This document shows positions 15,388 through 22,364 of a DNA stretch of 25,512 nt, piece after piece. The stretch's first letter is position 1; each line of letters begins with the position of its first letter. The notes below the pieces were generated by a model. It was not told the DNA's origin and did no database searches. It was given only the letters and a program-made list of their open reading frames with translations. A program made the position numbers and the translations under genes. This DNA comes from SpSt-583 sp034434015. GTDB taxonomy: Bacteria; Chloroflexota; Anaerolineae; Anaerolineales; UBA6663. The stretch is from positions 1 to 25,512 of the forward strand of contig DAOUAB010000210.1 in the NCBI GenBank assembly GCA_034434015.1, given 5' to 3'.

Positions 15388-16656
15388 TCAGGGCGAAGCG
15401 GCGCGCGGCCGGGTCTGGAGCGAGGCTTCTACGTCGCGCAGGATTTGCGCCGCCTCGGCGGGCGGCGCCAGGCGAGGCTGGAAGTTGTCGTAGATGTGGA
15501 TGGGGATCAGGTCCACGCCCTGGAGCGTCGCGCCCCGAAAGCGCGCCCGGAGCAATAGCCCCTGGACGGTGAAGACGGTGCCGTCGGACCACTGTTGATC
15601 GAAGACGAAGTTGCCCAGCGCGTAGGCGACGACGGCGCCGTTCGGATAGGTCTCCACGCCCTGGACGTGATGGGGGTTGTTGCCGACCACCAGCCTCGCG
15701 CCGGCATCCACCAGCGCGTCGGCCCCGAGCGCCTGCTCCCAGGTGATCTGGCCGGTAAACTCGCGGCCCCAATGGGGCAGCGCCACCACAACATCGGCCT
15801 CATCCCGCGCGCGCCGGACGGCGTCGACGTAGACCTCTTTCAGAAACGGCGCGGCGCCGGGCGCGGCTTCGTCCGCCCACACCTCGCCGTTGATGGCCGT
15901 GAACGCCAGGAACGCGAAGCGCACGCCGCGCACCTCCACAATCACGGGCGCCGCGGCCTCGGCCAGATTCGGCCCCGCCCCCACCGGTTCGATCCCGGCG
16001 GCGCGCAGGTTGGACAGCGTCTCCAGGAGGGACTCGTGGTCGCAGCCGCGCACCAGGCCGCAGTCCTTGATGTGGTTGGTGGCCGCCGCCAGCAGATCGA
16101 AGCCCGCGAACTGCAGGCCCTGGACCGTCTCCGCCGGCGCCAGCAGGTTGCGATGGAACTCGGCGCACGGGCTGGGCGGGTTGTAGTCCGAGATGGACGC
16201 GTCCAGGCTGCCGATGGTCAGGTCGGCGCTCTGCAGCACGTCAGCCAGCGGGCGGTAGGGCAAGGCCATGTCGCCGGCGTCTCTGGCCATCTGGTAGACG
16301 CAGCGCGCCGGATTGATGTCGCCGGTGAACAGCAGCGTGATCTCCGGCTCGGCGGTCGGGCTGACGGGAGCCGGCGTCGGGCTGGGCGGCAGCGTGGCCG
16401 TGGGGAGGTGCGGGCTGGGGAGCGAGGGCGCAGCGGAGCTGGGGGGCCAGGGCGTGGGGGAAACGAAGACCGGCGCGGTTGAACGGGCAGGCGGCGCGAC
16501 CGGGGCCGTCGCCGCGTTGGCCGGCAGGCAGGCGGCGCTCACCAGGGCGATCAGGACCCAGCCAGGCCCGACCCGCAACTTGAGACCCCCCGATCCGGTT
16601 TGGGCTCTTGAGCGTGGAGAGCGAGGCAGCGGTGATGTGGCGATCCGGGCTTTCAC
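15388..16656 (-). CDS. CapA-family (PgsA-like) lipoprotein, metallophosphatase fold
   Basis: A 422-residue protein. After a polar start, residues 27-43 form a hydrophobic signal ending LVSAAC, with Cys43 as probable lipid site. A Pro/Ser/Thr linker follows to about residue 104. The CapA domain then shows FTGDINPAR (112), a SADLTIGSLD block (143), AATNHIKDCG (191), LPHWGREFTG (293), GNNPHHVQGVE (325) and YALGNFVFDQ (345), the usual metal-binding order of the poly-gamma-glutamate synthesis CapA/PgsA family. In most proteins of this type the exact reaction is unknown. The GTG at 16656 overlaps the TPR-gene stop (GTGA). A TTG nearer the signal peptide, after a G-rich run, is an alternative start. 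Confidence 0.86.
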   Translation of the reverse strand: MKARIATSPLPRSPRSRAQTGSGGLKLRVGPGWVLIALVSAACLPANAATAPVAPPARSTAPVFVSPTPWPPSSAAPSLPSPHLPTATLPPSPTPAPVSPTAEPEITLLFTGDINPARCVYQMARDAGDMALPYRPLADVLQSADLTIGSLDASISDYNPPSPCAEFHRNLLAPAETVQGLQFAGFDLLAAATNHIKDCGLVRGCDHESLLETLSNLRAAGIEPVGAGPNLAEAAAPVIVEVRGVRFAFLAFTAINGEVWADEAAPGAAPFLKEVYVDAVRRARDEADVVVALPHWGREFTGQITWEQALGADALVDAGARLVVGNNPHHVQGVETYPNGAVVAYALGNFVFDQQWSDGTVFTVQGLLLRARFRGATLQGVDLIPIHIYDNFQPRLAPPAEAAQILRDVEASLQTRPRAASP

Positions 16657-17189
16657 AACCCCATCATCTTCATCGCCCGGTTCAACAGGTCCTTGAGCAT
16701 CTTCTCTTTGGCGTTCAGGTCTGAGTCCGGGGACAGGTTGAGGCCGGAGCGCATGGAGGCCAGCGCCTGCATCTGCTGGCCGAGCTTGATCTGCAGGGCG
16801 CTGAGTTTTTTGAAGCAGGCCGCGCGGGTCTCCTGGTCGCCGGCCCGGCCGAGCAGGTCGATGGCCTGCAGGTAGCCCGCGGCCGCCGGCTCGAGGCGCC
16901 CGGCGCCGTCGTGGGCGGCGGCCAGGTTGGCCGTCGCCTGGCCCTCGCGCAGGATGTCGCCCAGACGCCGGAAGGTCTCGGGGGTGCCGGCCACAGCCGC
17001 CAGCGCCCCTTCCCAGTCCGCCTGGGCCAGGCGGACCACGCACAGGTTGTTGCGCATCTCGGCCGCCGCCCCCGGATCGCCGGCCTGCTCGAGCGCCTGG
17101 GCGGCCGCCTCAAAAGCCTGCGCCGCCTCGGCGTATTGCTCGGCGCGATAATGCTTCAGGCCCAGGTCCTTGAGTTGCTCCGGGGTCAT
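16653..17189 (-). CDS. TPR-repeat protein
   Basis: A 178-residue all-helical protein starting MTPEQLKDLGLKHYRAEQYA. The alternating 'A..a...a...a...gd..' pattern, with Y-x-A/E at helix ends, gives four or so TPR-like repeats: YRAEQYAEAAQAFEAA, then a NNLCVVRLAQADWEGAL unit, TANLAAAHDGAGRLEPAAAGY and a unit from about residue 128. It ends with a short helix containing KMMGL. No catalytic site or signal peptide exists; it is most likely a cytoplasmic scaffold. It follows the double-HTH gene by 50 bases and overlaps the CapA start by four. Codon pattern agrees with neighbours. The start at 17189 has a weak SD. Confidence 0.82.
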   Translation of the reverse strand: MTPEQLKDLGLKHYRAEQYAEAAQAFEAAAQALEQAGDPGAAAEMRNNLCVVRLAQADWEGALAAVAGTPETFRRLGDILREGQATANLAAAHDGAGRLEPAAAGYLQAIDLLGRAGDQETRAACFKKLSALQIKLGQQMQALASMRSGLNLSPDSDLNAKEKMLKDLLNRAMKMMGL

Positions 17190-17239
17190 CGGGTTGTCAG
17201 AGGTCAGGGGCGGAGGGTTCGTGTTCCAGCCGCCGGCGC

Positions 17240-17920
17240 CTAATACGTGATATCCAGCAACCCGGTGGCGATCGAGCGCAGGTGGTCGGCCGGCATCTGG
17301 CTCAGGCGCTGGGCCAGGCGCAGGTAGTGCTCGTTCATCGGGTTGACCACGAACTCGCGCAGATCGGGCGGCAGCTGCTTGAAGCGCTCGAACAGGCGTT
17401 GGGCGCTCTCCCATTCGCCGACCACGCCCTGCGGCTCCAGCAGCGCCTCGAGGGTCAGGCCGAGGCGGTTGAGGATGACCTCCAGCTCCGGCAGCGGCAC
17501 CGGTCTCTGGCCGAACTCGAAGTCGGAGAGCATGGCGGCCGAGACGCCGAGCTCGTCGGCGAACTCCTTCAGCTTGAGTTTGGCGTCCAGGCGGGCCTGG
17601 CGCAGCCGCGCGCCGATCATGCGGTCGCGCAGGTCGCGCACGGCCGGCGGCGGGACGGGCGGCCGCTGGGCGGGTTTCTCGGAGAGGGTGGACTGGCCCG
17701 TGAAGTGGGTCAGCGGCACCTCCAGGAAAAAAGCCAGCAGCTCCAACTCCGGCAGAGACGGGCTCTTCTCGCCCGACTCGTAGGCGCTGTAGACGGCCGG
17801 CGTCACACCCATCACTTCCGCGCATTCCCTGGCCGTCCGGTCGGCAAACTGGCGGGCGTCGCGCAGGAGCACGCCCAGCATCTTCGCCCGCACGTCCAGG
17901 GCGGTCACCATTGCGTCCAT
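17240..17920 (-). CDS. double-HTH XRE-family regulator
   Basis: A 226-residue protein with two XRE/Cro-type helix-turn-helix domains. The first is near residues 15-70 (a 'RTARECAEVMGVTPAVYSAYE' core, then SGEKSPSLPELE) and the second near 103-160 (LKEFADELGVSAAMLSDFE, then FGQRPVPLPELE). The two are parallel copies with the same downstream 'P.LPELE' turn, so they likely arose by duplication. A linker rich in proline (RPPVPPPA) separates them and a helical tail ends with LLDITY. GGAG is seven bases before the ATG at 17920, and the CpaF stop is 17 bases upstream. It probably binds DNA to control this cluster, or acts as a non-DNA-binding partner; the target is not visible. A longer reading upstream in-frame is a shadow. 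Confidence 0.85.
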   Translation of the reverse strand: MDAMVTALDVRAKMLGVLLRDARQFADRTARECAEVMGVTPAVYSAYESGEKSPSLPELELLAFFLEVPLTHFTGQSTLSEKPAQRPPVPPPAVRDLRDRMIGARLRQARLDAKLKLKEFADELGVSAAMLSDFEFGQRPVPLPELEVILNRLGLTLEALLEPQGVVGEWESAQRLFERFKQLPPDLREFVVNPMNEHYLRLAQRLSQMPADHLRSIATGLLDITY

Positions 17921-17937
17921 GCCATTCTCCCGTCGCG

Positions 17938-19344
17938 TCACCGCCGGCCACGGCCGCCGCTGGCCCCGGTCATGAAGATCTCCGCCGGCAGCCGGAAGCC
18001 GGCCGCCTCCAGCTTGGGCGTGAACATCGGGCGCAGGCCGGTCGGCCGGATCTGGCCGATCACCCGGCCCTCGCTGTCCGCGCCCTCTTCGACGAACTTG
18101 AAGATGTCCTGCAACACCACCGTGTCCCCCTCCATGCCGATGACTTCGGTGATGTAGGTGATCTTGCGCGAGCCGTCGCGCAGGCGCGCCTGCTGGATGA
18201 TCAGCTCGATGGCCGAGGCGATCTGCTCGCGGATGACCTTGAGCGGCATGTCCATGCCCGCCATCAGGGCCATGGTCTCCATGCGCGACAGGGCGTCGCG
18301 CGGGGTGTTGGCGTGCAGGGTGGTCAGCGAGCCGTCGTGGCCGGTGTTCATGGCCTGGAGCATGTCCAGGGTCTCGCCGCCGCGGCACTCGCCGACCACG
18401 ATCCGCTCCGGGCGCATACGCAGCGAGTTCCGCACCAGGTCGCGGATGGTGACCTCGTACTTGCCGTCCAGGTTGGGCTTTTTCGTCTCCAGGCGCACGA
18501 CGTGGTCCTGGCTCAGCTTCAGCTCGGCCGCGTCCTCGATGGTGACGATGCGCTCGTCCTCCGGGATAAAGCCGGAGAGCACGTTGAGCAGCGTGGTCTT
18601 GCCCGAGCCGGTGCCGCCGGAGACCACGATGTTCAGGCGCGCGACGACGCAGGCTTTGAGGAACTCGGCGATCTGCGGCGTCATCGACCCGAACTGGATC
18701 AGGTCGTCCACCGTTAGTTTCTTGGTGGAGAACTTGCGGATGGTGAGGGACGGCCCGTCAATCGAGACGGGCGGGATGACAGCGTTGACGCGCGAGCCGT
18801 CCGGCAGGCGCGCGTCCACCAGCGGGTTGTCGGCGTCGATGCGGCGGCCAAGCGGCAGCACGATCCGGTCGATGATGCGTTTGACGTGGTTATCGTCGTC
18901 GAACTTCACCGGGGTGAGCGTCAGCTTGCCCTTGCGCTCGATGTAGACCCGGTTGGGGCCGTTGACCATCACCTCGGTGACGGCCGGGTCGTCCAGCAGC
19001 GGCTGGATCGGCCCGAAGCCGAAGAACTCGTTGACGACCTCGCGCACCAGCTCGACGCGCGCCGTCTCCGGCAGGGCGATGCGCGTGGTGGCGTAGGCCT
19101 CCAGCACGCGCCGCTCGATATCCTTGCGCGTCGCCTCGTCCTGCTTGAGCGACGAGGGGTCCTCCAGGCTGCCGGCCACCTGATGGATCAGGTACTCCTT
19201 CAGCTGGCGCAGCCGTTCGTTCCCCAGGCCGGCCGCCGCGGCGGCGGGGCGGGCGGCGCCGGCCTCCGGCGCCGCGGCCGGGGCGGCCGGCGGCGGGGCG
19301 GCGGTCGGTCGGGAGGCCTCGCGGAGGCGATTACTTAACGACAT
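17938..19344 (-). CDS. cpaF: CpaF/TadA-family secretion ATPase
   Basis: A 468-residue type II/IV secretion ATPase of the CpaF/TadA branch, the cytoplasmic motor of Tad (Flp) pilus systems. After a variable Ala/Pro-rich N-terminal 45 residues comes the family core: VREVVNEFFGFGPIQPLL at 100-117, the ADNPLVDARLPDGSRVNA block, Walker A GGTGSGKT at 243-250, the Asp box (IVTIEDAAEL), Walker B RIVVGECRGGE at 314-324 and the His box TGHDGSLTTLHAN at 334-346. All appear intact. GAGGAAAGAG precedes the ATG. Normally TadB and TadC platform genes follow; here a double-HTH gene comes next. The gene is certain; the system it serves is not. Confidence 0.95.
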   Translation of the reverse strand: MSLSNRLREASRPTAAPPPAAPAAAPEAGAARPAAAAAGLGNERLRQLKEYLIHQVAGSLEDPSSLKQDEATRKDIERRVLEAYATTRIALPETARVELVREVVNEFFGFGPIQPLLDDPAVTEVMVNGPNRVYIERKGKLTLTPVKFDDDNHVKRIIDRIVLPLGRRIDADNPLVDARLPDGSRVNAVIPPVSIDGPSLTIRKFSTKKLTVDDLIQFGSMTPQIAEFLKACVVARLNIVVSGGTGSGKTTLLNVLSGFIPEDERIVTIEDAAELKLSQDHVVRLETKKPNLDGKYEVTIRDLVRNSLRMRPERIVVGECRGGETLDMLQAMNTGHDGSLTTLHANTPRDALSRMETMALMAGMDMPLKVIREQIASAIELIIQQARLRDGSRKITYITEVIGMEGDTVVLQDIFKFVEEGADSEGRVIGQIRPTGLRPMFTPKLEAAGFRLPAEIFMTGASGGRGRR

Positions 19345-19385
19345 CGTGGTTACTCTTTCCTCATCAGCGCGCGAGAAGAAACGAA

Positions 19386-19697
19386 TCAGACGCCGGGCGG
19401 CTCAGCCGGGCGCGCCGGGCGCTCGTCGTCCGGCCGCAGCCAGACGATATGTTGCTTGTTCACCGTCAGGAAATCGGCTTTGTGCAGGAGCTGGCCGCCC
19501 GGGCTGTAGATCTCGGCCTGGGTGACGGCGATGAAGACTTCCGGGCTGTCGTTCAGCCCATCCTTGATGCGCTGTTCCGGCCGCAGGAAGATATGGCCGT
19601 GAATGACGTTGGTCAGCGTCTGGATCAGGACCGGCACCTCTTCCTTGCGGACGATATCGGTGTAAATCTTGCCCTTGGCGTCGATGCGGACACTCAT
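19386..19697 (-). CDS. 103-residue unknown in the Tad-like cluster
   Basis: A small, soluble, mixed alpha/beta protein. It starts MSVRIDAKGKIYTDIVRKEE, with the PVLIQTLTNVIHGHIFLRPEQR segment next, then an AVTQAEIYSPGGQLL strand pair and a NKQHIVWLRPDDE end, followed by a proline tail. It lies between the CpaE-like and CpaF genes. A strong GGAGG five bases before the ATG, and the near-contact with the CpaE stop (15 bases), argue for real translation. I have an impression of similar proteins in this same position in other Chloroflexota, but cannot name a domain. A role with the secretion ATPase is plausible from place only. Confidence 0.8.
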   Translation of the reverse strand: MSVRIDAKGKIYTDIVRKEEVPVLIQTLTNVIHGHIFLRPEQRIKDGLNDSPEVFIAVTQAEIYSPGGQLLHKADFLTVNKQHIVWLRPDDERPARPAEPPGV

Positions 19698-19712
19698 GCG
19701 GCCTCCTCAGTG

Positions 19713-20891
19713 TCAGGCGGGGGCGATGGCCTCGGCCATCTGGTTCAGTTGCTCGAACAACGTGGTCGTCAGACCCTGCAGGCTGTAGGTGACCGTGTCG
19801 GCGGCGAACTTGCGACTGAGCGGCTGGTGCTGGTTGTTGGCCTGCGAAAACTGCCCGGCCATGTGCGGCACCAGCATCGGGATGGCGAACCCCAGCTCGC
19901 GCTCCATCTCCGGGCGGCTCAGACCCTCCAGGCCGACCGACCGGTTGAGGACCAGTTGCAGCCGGTGGCGGCGCACGTCCTGCGTCTCCAGGAAGTTCAA
20001 GACGATGCGGGTCAGCGCCACGGTGGCCGCGTCCGGGCTGGTGACGATGACGACCTTGGCCGACTTACGGATGAGCGGCAGGCTGACGCGTGAGAGCGCC
20101 CGGCCGACGTCGACAAAGACGAAGTCGTACATCTGGCGCAACGCGTCGAAGACCGCCTCCAGCCGGTCCACGCGCAACGCCTGGGCCACCTCCGGGTCCG
20201 GCGCGCCCGGCAGCAGGTCGAACGTCCACTCCTCCCGGTGCGACAACATGGGCTTGAGGCGCTCCGGCCCGAGGTGGCGCGCCTCCAGCATGCTGGCCGC
20301 GACGATGTGCCGGTCGGGCGTGTCCACGCCGACGATGAAGTGCAGCGAGCCCACCGGCAGCACCAGGTCCACCACGGCCACCGGCCGGGGTTTGGCCAGC
20401 TCCGCCAGCATCTGGGCGATGTTGACGCACAGCGACGACGTGCCGGTGCCGCCTTTAGCGCTCAGGAAGGTCACCAGCTTGCCGAGCGGTTTGGGCGGCG
20501 CCGGCGGCGCCGCCGGCTCCACGGGCAACAGCGCCCGGACCCGCTCCAGCAGCTCGACGTCGGCCCCCGGACGCTTGACGATGTACTCGTCGGCGCCGGC
20601 CTGGACCCCGGCCAGGATGTCCTGCGGATAGCTGCGCACCGACAGCACCACGATCTTGGCCTTGCCGGTGCGCGCGTCGGACCGCAGCTTGCGCACCACA
20701 TCCAGCCCGCCCAGGTCCGGCAGCTCGGCCACGACGATCAACATGTCCGGGCGCTGGCGCCAGGCCTCGATCAGGCCCTCCTTGCCGCTGGGGGCCGTCA
20801 TCACCGTGTAGCCGGCGTTGCGCAGCATGGTGCTGATGTAGGCCAGCGCGGCGGCGTCGCTTTCGATGAGGAGAATGGTCTTGTCAGCCAA
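19713..20891 (-). CDS. cpaE: CpaE-like ATPase with degenerate receiver domain
   Basis: A 392-residue fusion. Residues 1-122 fold like a response-regulator receiver (LADKTILLIESD... GADEYIVKRP), but the place where the phospho-Asp should be reads LIVVAELPDLGG, with no Asp. Lys106 is kept. Residues 136-392 are a MinD/ParA-type ATPase with the CpaE-like P-loop SAKGGTGTSS (residues 144-153), where the signature lysine is kept and the second is Thr, and a DFVFVDVG Walker-B-like strand. CpaE guides pilus assembly to the cell pole in Caulobacter. The reading starts at TTG 20891, just before the kinase stop (eight-base overlap). GC-rich codons upstream in-frame are out of the family. It is followed by the 103-residue gene after 15 bases. 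Confidence 0.88.
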   Translation of the reverse strand: MADKTILLIESDAAALAYISTMLRNAGYTVMTAPSGKEGLIEAWRQRPDMLIVVAELPDLGGLDVVRKLRSDARTGKAKIVVLSVRSYPQDILAGVQAGADEYIVKRPGADVELLERVRALLPVEPAAPPAPPKPLGKLVTFLSAKGGTGTSSLCVNIAQMLAELAKPRPVAVVDLVLPVGSLHFIVGVDTPDRHIVAASMLEARHLGPERLKPMLSHREEWTFDLLPGAPDPEVAQALRVDRLEAVFDALRQMYDFVFVDVGRALSRVSLPLIRKSAKVVIVTSPDAATVALTRIVLNFLETQDVRRHRLQLVLNRSVGLEGLSRPEMERELGFAIPMLVPHMAGQFSQANNQHQPLSRKFAADTVTYSLQGLTTTLFEQLNQMAEAIAPA

Positions 20892-22083
20892 CGCCCACCG
20901 CCTTCCCCGGCCGATCATCCGCCTGGCGATCGGCGACCGGCAGCGAGAATGCGAACTGGCTGCCGCCGCCCACCCGGCTGTCAACCGTGATCCGCGCGCC
21001 GTGCGCCTCCACAATGCGGCGCACCAGCGCCAGGCCCAGCCCGGTCCCCCCATAGCGCCGCGTGGCCGAGCCGTCCAATTGCCGGAAATCCTCGAAGATC
21101 TCCTCCATCCGCTCGGAGGGGATGCCGATGCCCGTGTCCTGCACCGCAAAACGCACCCGGTGGGCCTCCGGCCCGGCGCTCAGCAGCACCCGTCCGCCGG
21201 CCGGCGTGAACTTAATCGCGTTGTCCACCAGCTGCAGCAGCACCCAGCCCAGCTTTTCGGCGTCGGCGACGACGTCCGGCAGGCCCGGCGCCAGGCGGGC
21301 CTCCAGGCGCACGCCCCGGCGCTCGGCGACCGGCCGGCTGCGCCGCACGACGGCCTCGACCAGCGGCGCCGCCGTCACCGGGCCCAGCGCCAGTGTCATC
21401 TCGCCCCGCGCCGCCGAGGCGTAGCCGATCAGGTTATCGATCATCTTCTCCAGGCGCGCAATCGCCTGCATCACGGTCGCGACGGCGGTCTGCTGGGCCG
21501 GCGCCAGCGGGCCAAACGAGCCGTCCTCCAGCAGCGACGCGTAACCCTTGATCTGGGTCAGCGGCGTGCGCAGCTCGTGCGAGATGTTCGAGACGATGTT
21601 GGCCTTGAGCTGGTTGATCTCGGTCAGCTTCACCAGCGCCGCCTCCAGCTCGGCCGTGCGGTCGGCCACGCGCCGCTCCAGCGAACGGTTGGCCTCCAGC
21701 AGCGCGTTCTGCAGTTCCAGAATCTGGCGCGCGATGACGCGGTCCAGCGTCTCGCGGCTGAGGGCGCCCATCTCCACCAGCACCTGGCCGATCAGGCGCC
21801 CGCCGCTTTCCTTCTTCAGCGCCAGGGCGGCCTGGAGCTGTTCTGCGGTAATGTAGCCCTGGGTCAGCAGGTAATCGCCCAGGCGCGGGACCAGTTGCTC
21901 CACGCTGGTGGGGCGCAGGGCGATGGGGCCGGTGGCGCCCTTGGGACGCCCAAGGAACTGCTGCTCGGCCAGCACGCTCACCAGCGCCAGATCGACGCCG
22001 CAGGCGGGACAGGCCGCGTCTTGCGGATCAAGCGGCGTCCCGCACTGAGGACAGGCCAGGCGCGGTGTGTCCGACGGAGTCAT
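20884..22083 (-). CDS. histidine kinase with zinc-ribbon and MshEN-like domains
   Basis: A 399-residue sensor kinase without membrane helices. It has a four-Cys zinc ribbon (CPQCG at 11, CPACG at 25), then at about 68-122 a domain like the MshEN/GspE N-domain (LGDYLLTQGYITAEQLQAAL ... VLVEMGALSRETLDRVIARQ). A coiled coil follows at about 122-160, HisKA with phospho-His169 (SNISHELRTPLTQI), and HATPase_c with N-box DNAIKF at 287, DTGIGIP at 316 and GTGLG at 346. All catalytic boxes look intact. MshEN is usually found on secretion and pilus ATPases and can bind cyclic di-GMP, so this kinase may read the state of such a system. It heads the cluster; its stop overlaps the CpaE-like start. The ATG at 22083 was preferred to a TTG nine bases upstream. 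Confidence 0.9.
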   Translation of the reverse strand: MTPSDTPRLACPQCGTPLDPQDAACPACGVDLALVSVLAEQQFLGRPKGATGPIALRPTSVEQLVPRLGDYLLTQGYITAEQLQAALALKKESGGRLIGQVLVEMGALSRETLDRVIARQILELQNALLEANRSLERRVADRTAELEAALVKLTEINQLKANIVSNISHELRTPLTQIKGYASLLEDGSFGPLAPAQQTAVATVMQAIARLEKMIDNLIGYASAARGEMTLALGPVTAAPLVEAVVRRSRPVAERRGVRLEARLAPGLPDVVADAEKLGWVLLQLVDNAIKFTPAGGRVLLSAGPEAHRVRFAVQDTGIGIPSERMEEIFEDFRQLDGSATRRYGGTGLGLALVRRIVEAHGARITVDSRVGGGSQFAFSLPVADRQADDRPGKAVGVG

Positions 22084-22091
22084 TGCGGACA

Positions 22092-22120
22092 ATCATAACC
22101 TTTTCCAGAATGGGCCGCAA
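22092..22120 (-). promoter_or_regulatory. candidate promoter of the kinase-CpaE-CpaF operon
   Basis: On the minus strand TATGAT (22097-22092) is preceded after 17 bases by TTGCGG (22120-22115). The ATG at 22083 is eight bases beyond the -10, so the mRNA would be leaderless or nearly so. No SD is visible. Confidence 0.45.
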
Positions 22121-22347
22121 CTTTGTTCAGCGCCGCGTCGGGCCGACCCCGGGACAGAAATCCCCCGAAAACAGGCGCTTCTTCACTGGCCCGCGCCGCC
22201 CGGCCGCGCCATCCTGAACGCCGGGCCGTCTCAGCCCCCGCCCATCAACCGCCGGCGCCGGACGCCGAAACATCCCGCCGACCGAGGCGTAATGAAACCT
22301 GAAAGGGACGGCCCAGAGGCTCACGCCTGGCCTGCCCCGACTCATCG

Positions 22348-22353
22348 TATACT
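22348..22353 (+). promoter_or_regulatory. candidate -10 box of the ABC exporter
   Basis: TATACT ends eleven bases before the first ATG (22365), in a stretch that is locally AT-richer. A start about seven bases on would again leave only a few bases of leader. There is no clear -35 and no SD. Confidence 0.4.
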
Positions 22354-22364
22354 CTCGTTTTCAA

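Noticed and set aside
17190..17951. An N-terminal extension of the TPR protein
   Set aside because: It runs through the double-HTH gene in another frame and shows no TPR pattern until residue MTPEQ at 17189.
22098..22347. Operator for the double-HTH or STAND regulator between kinase and exporter
   Set aside because: No convincing palindrome was found in this gap beyond chance GC pairing.
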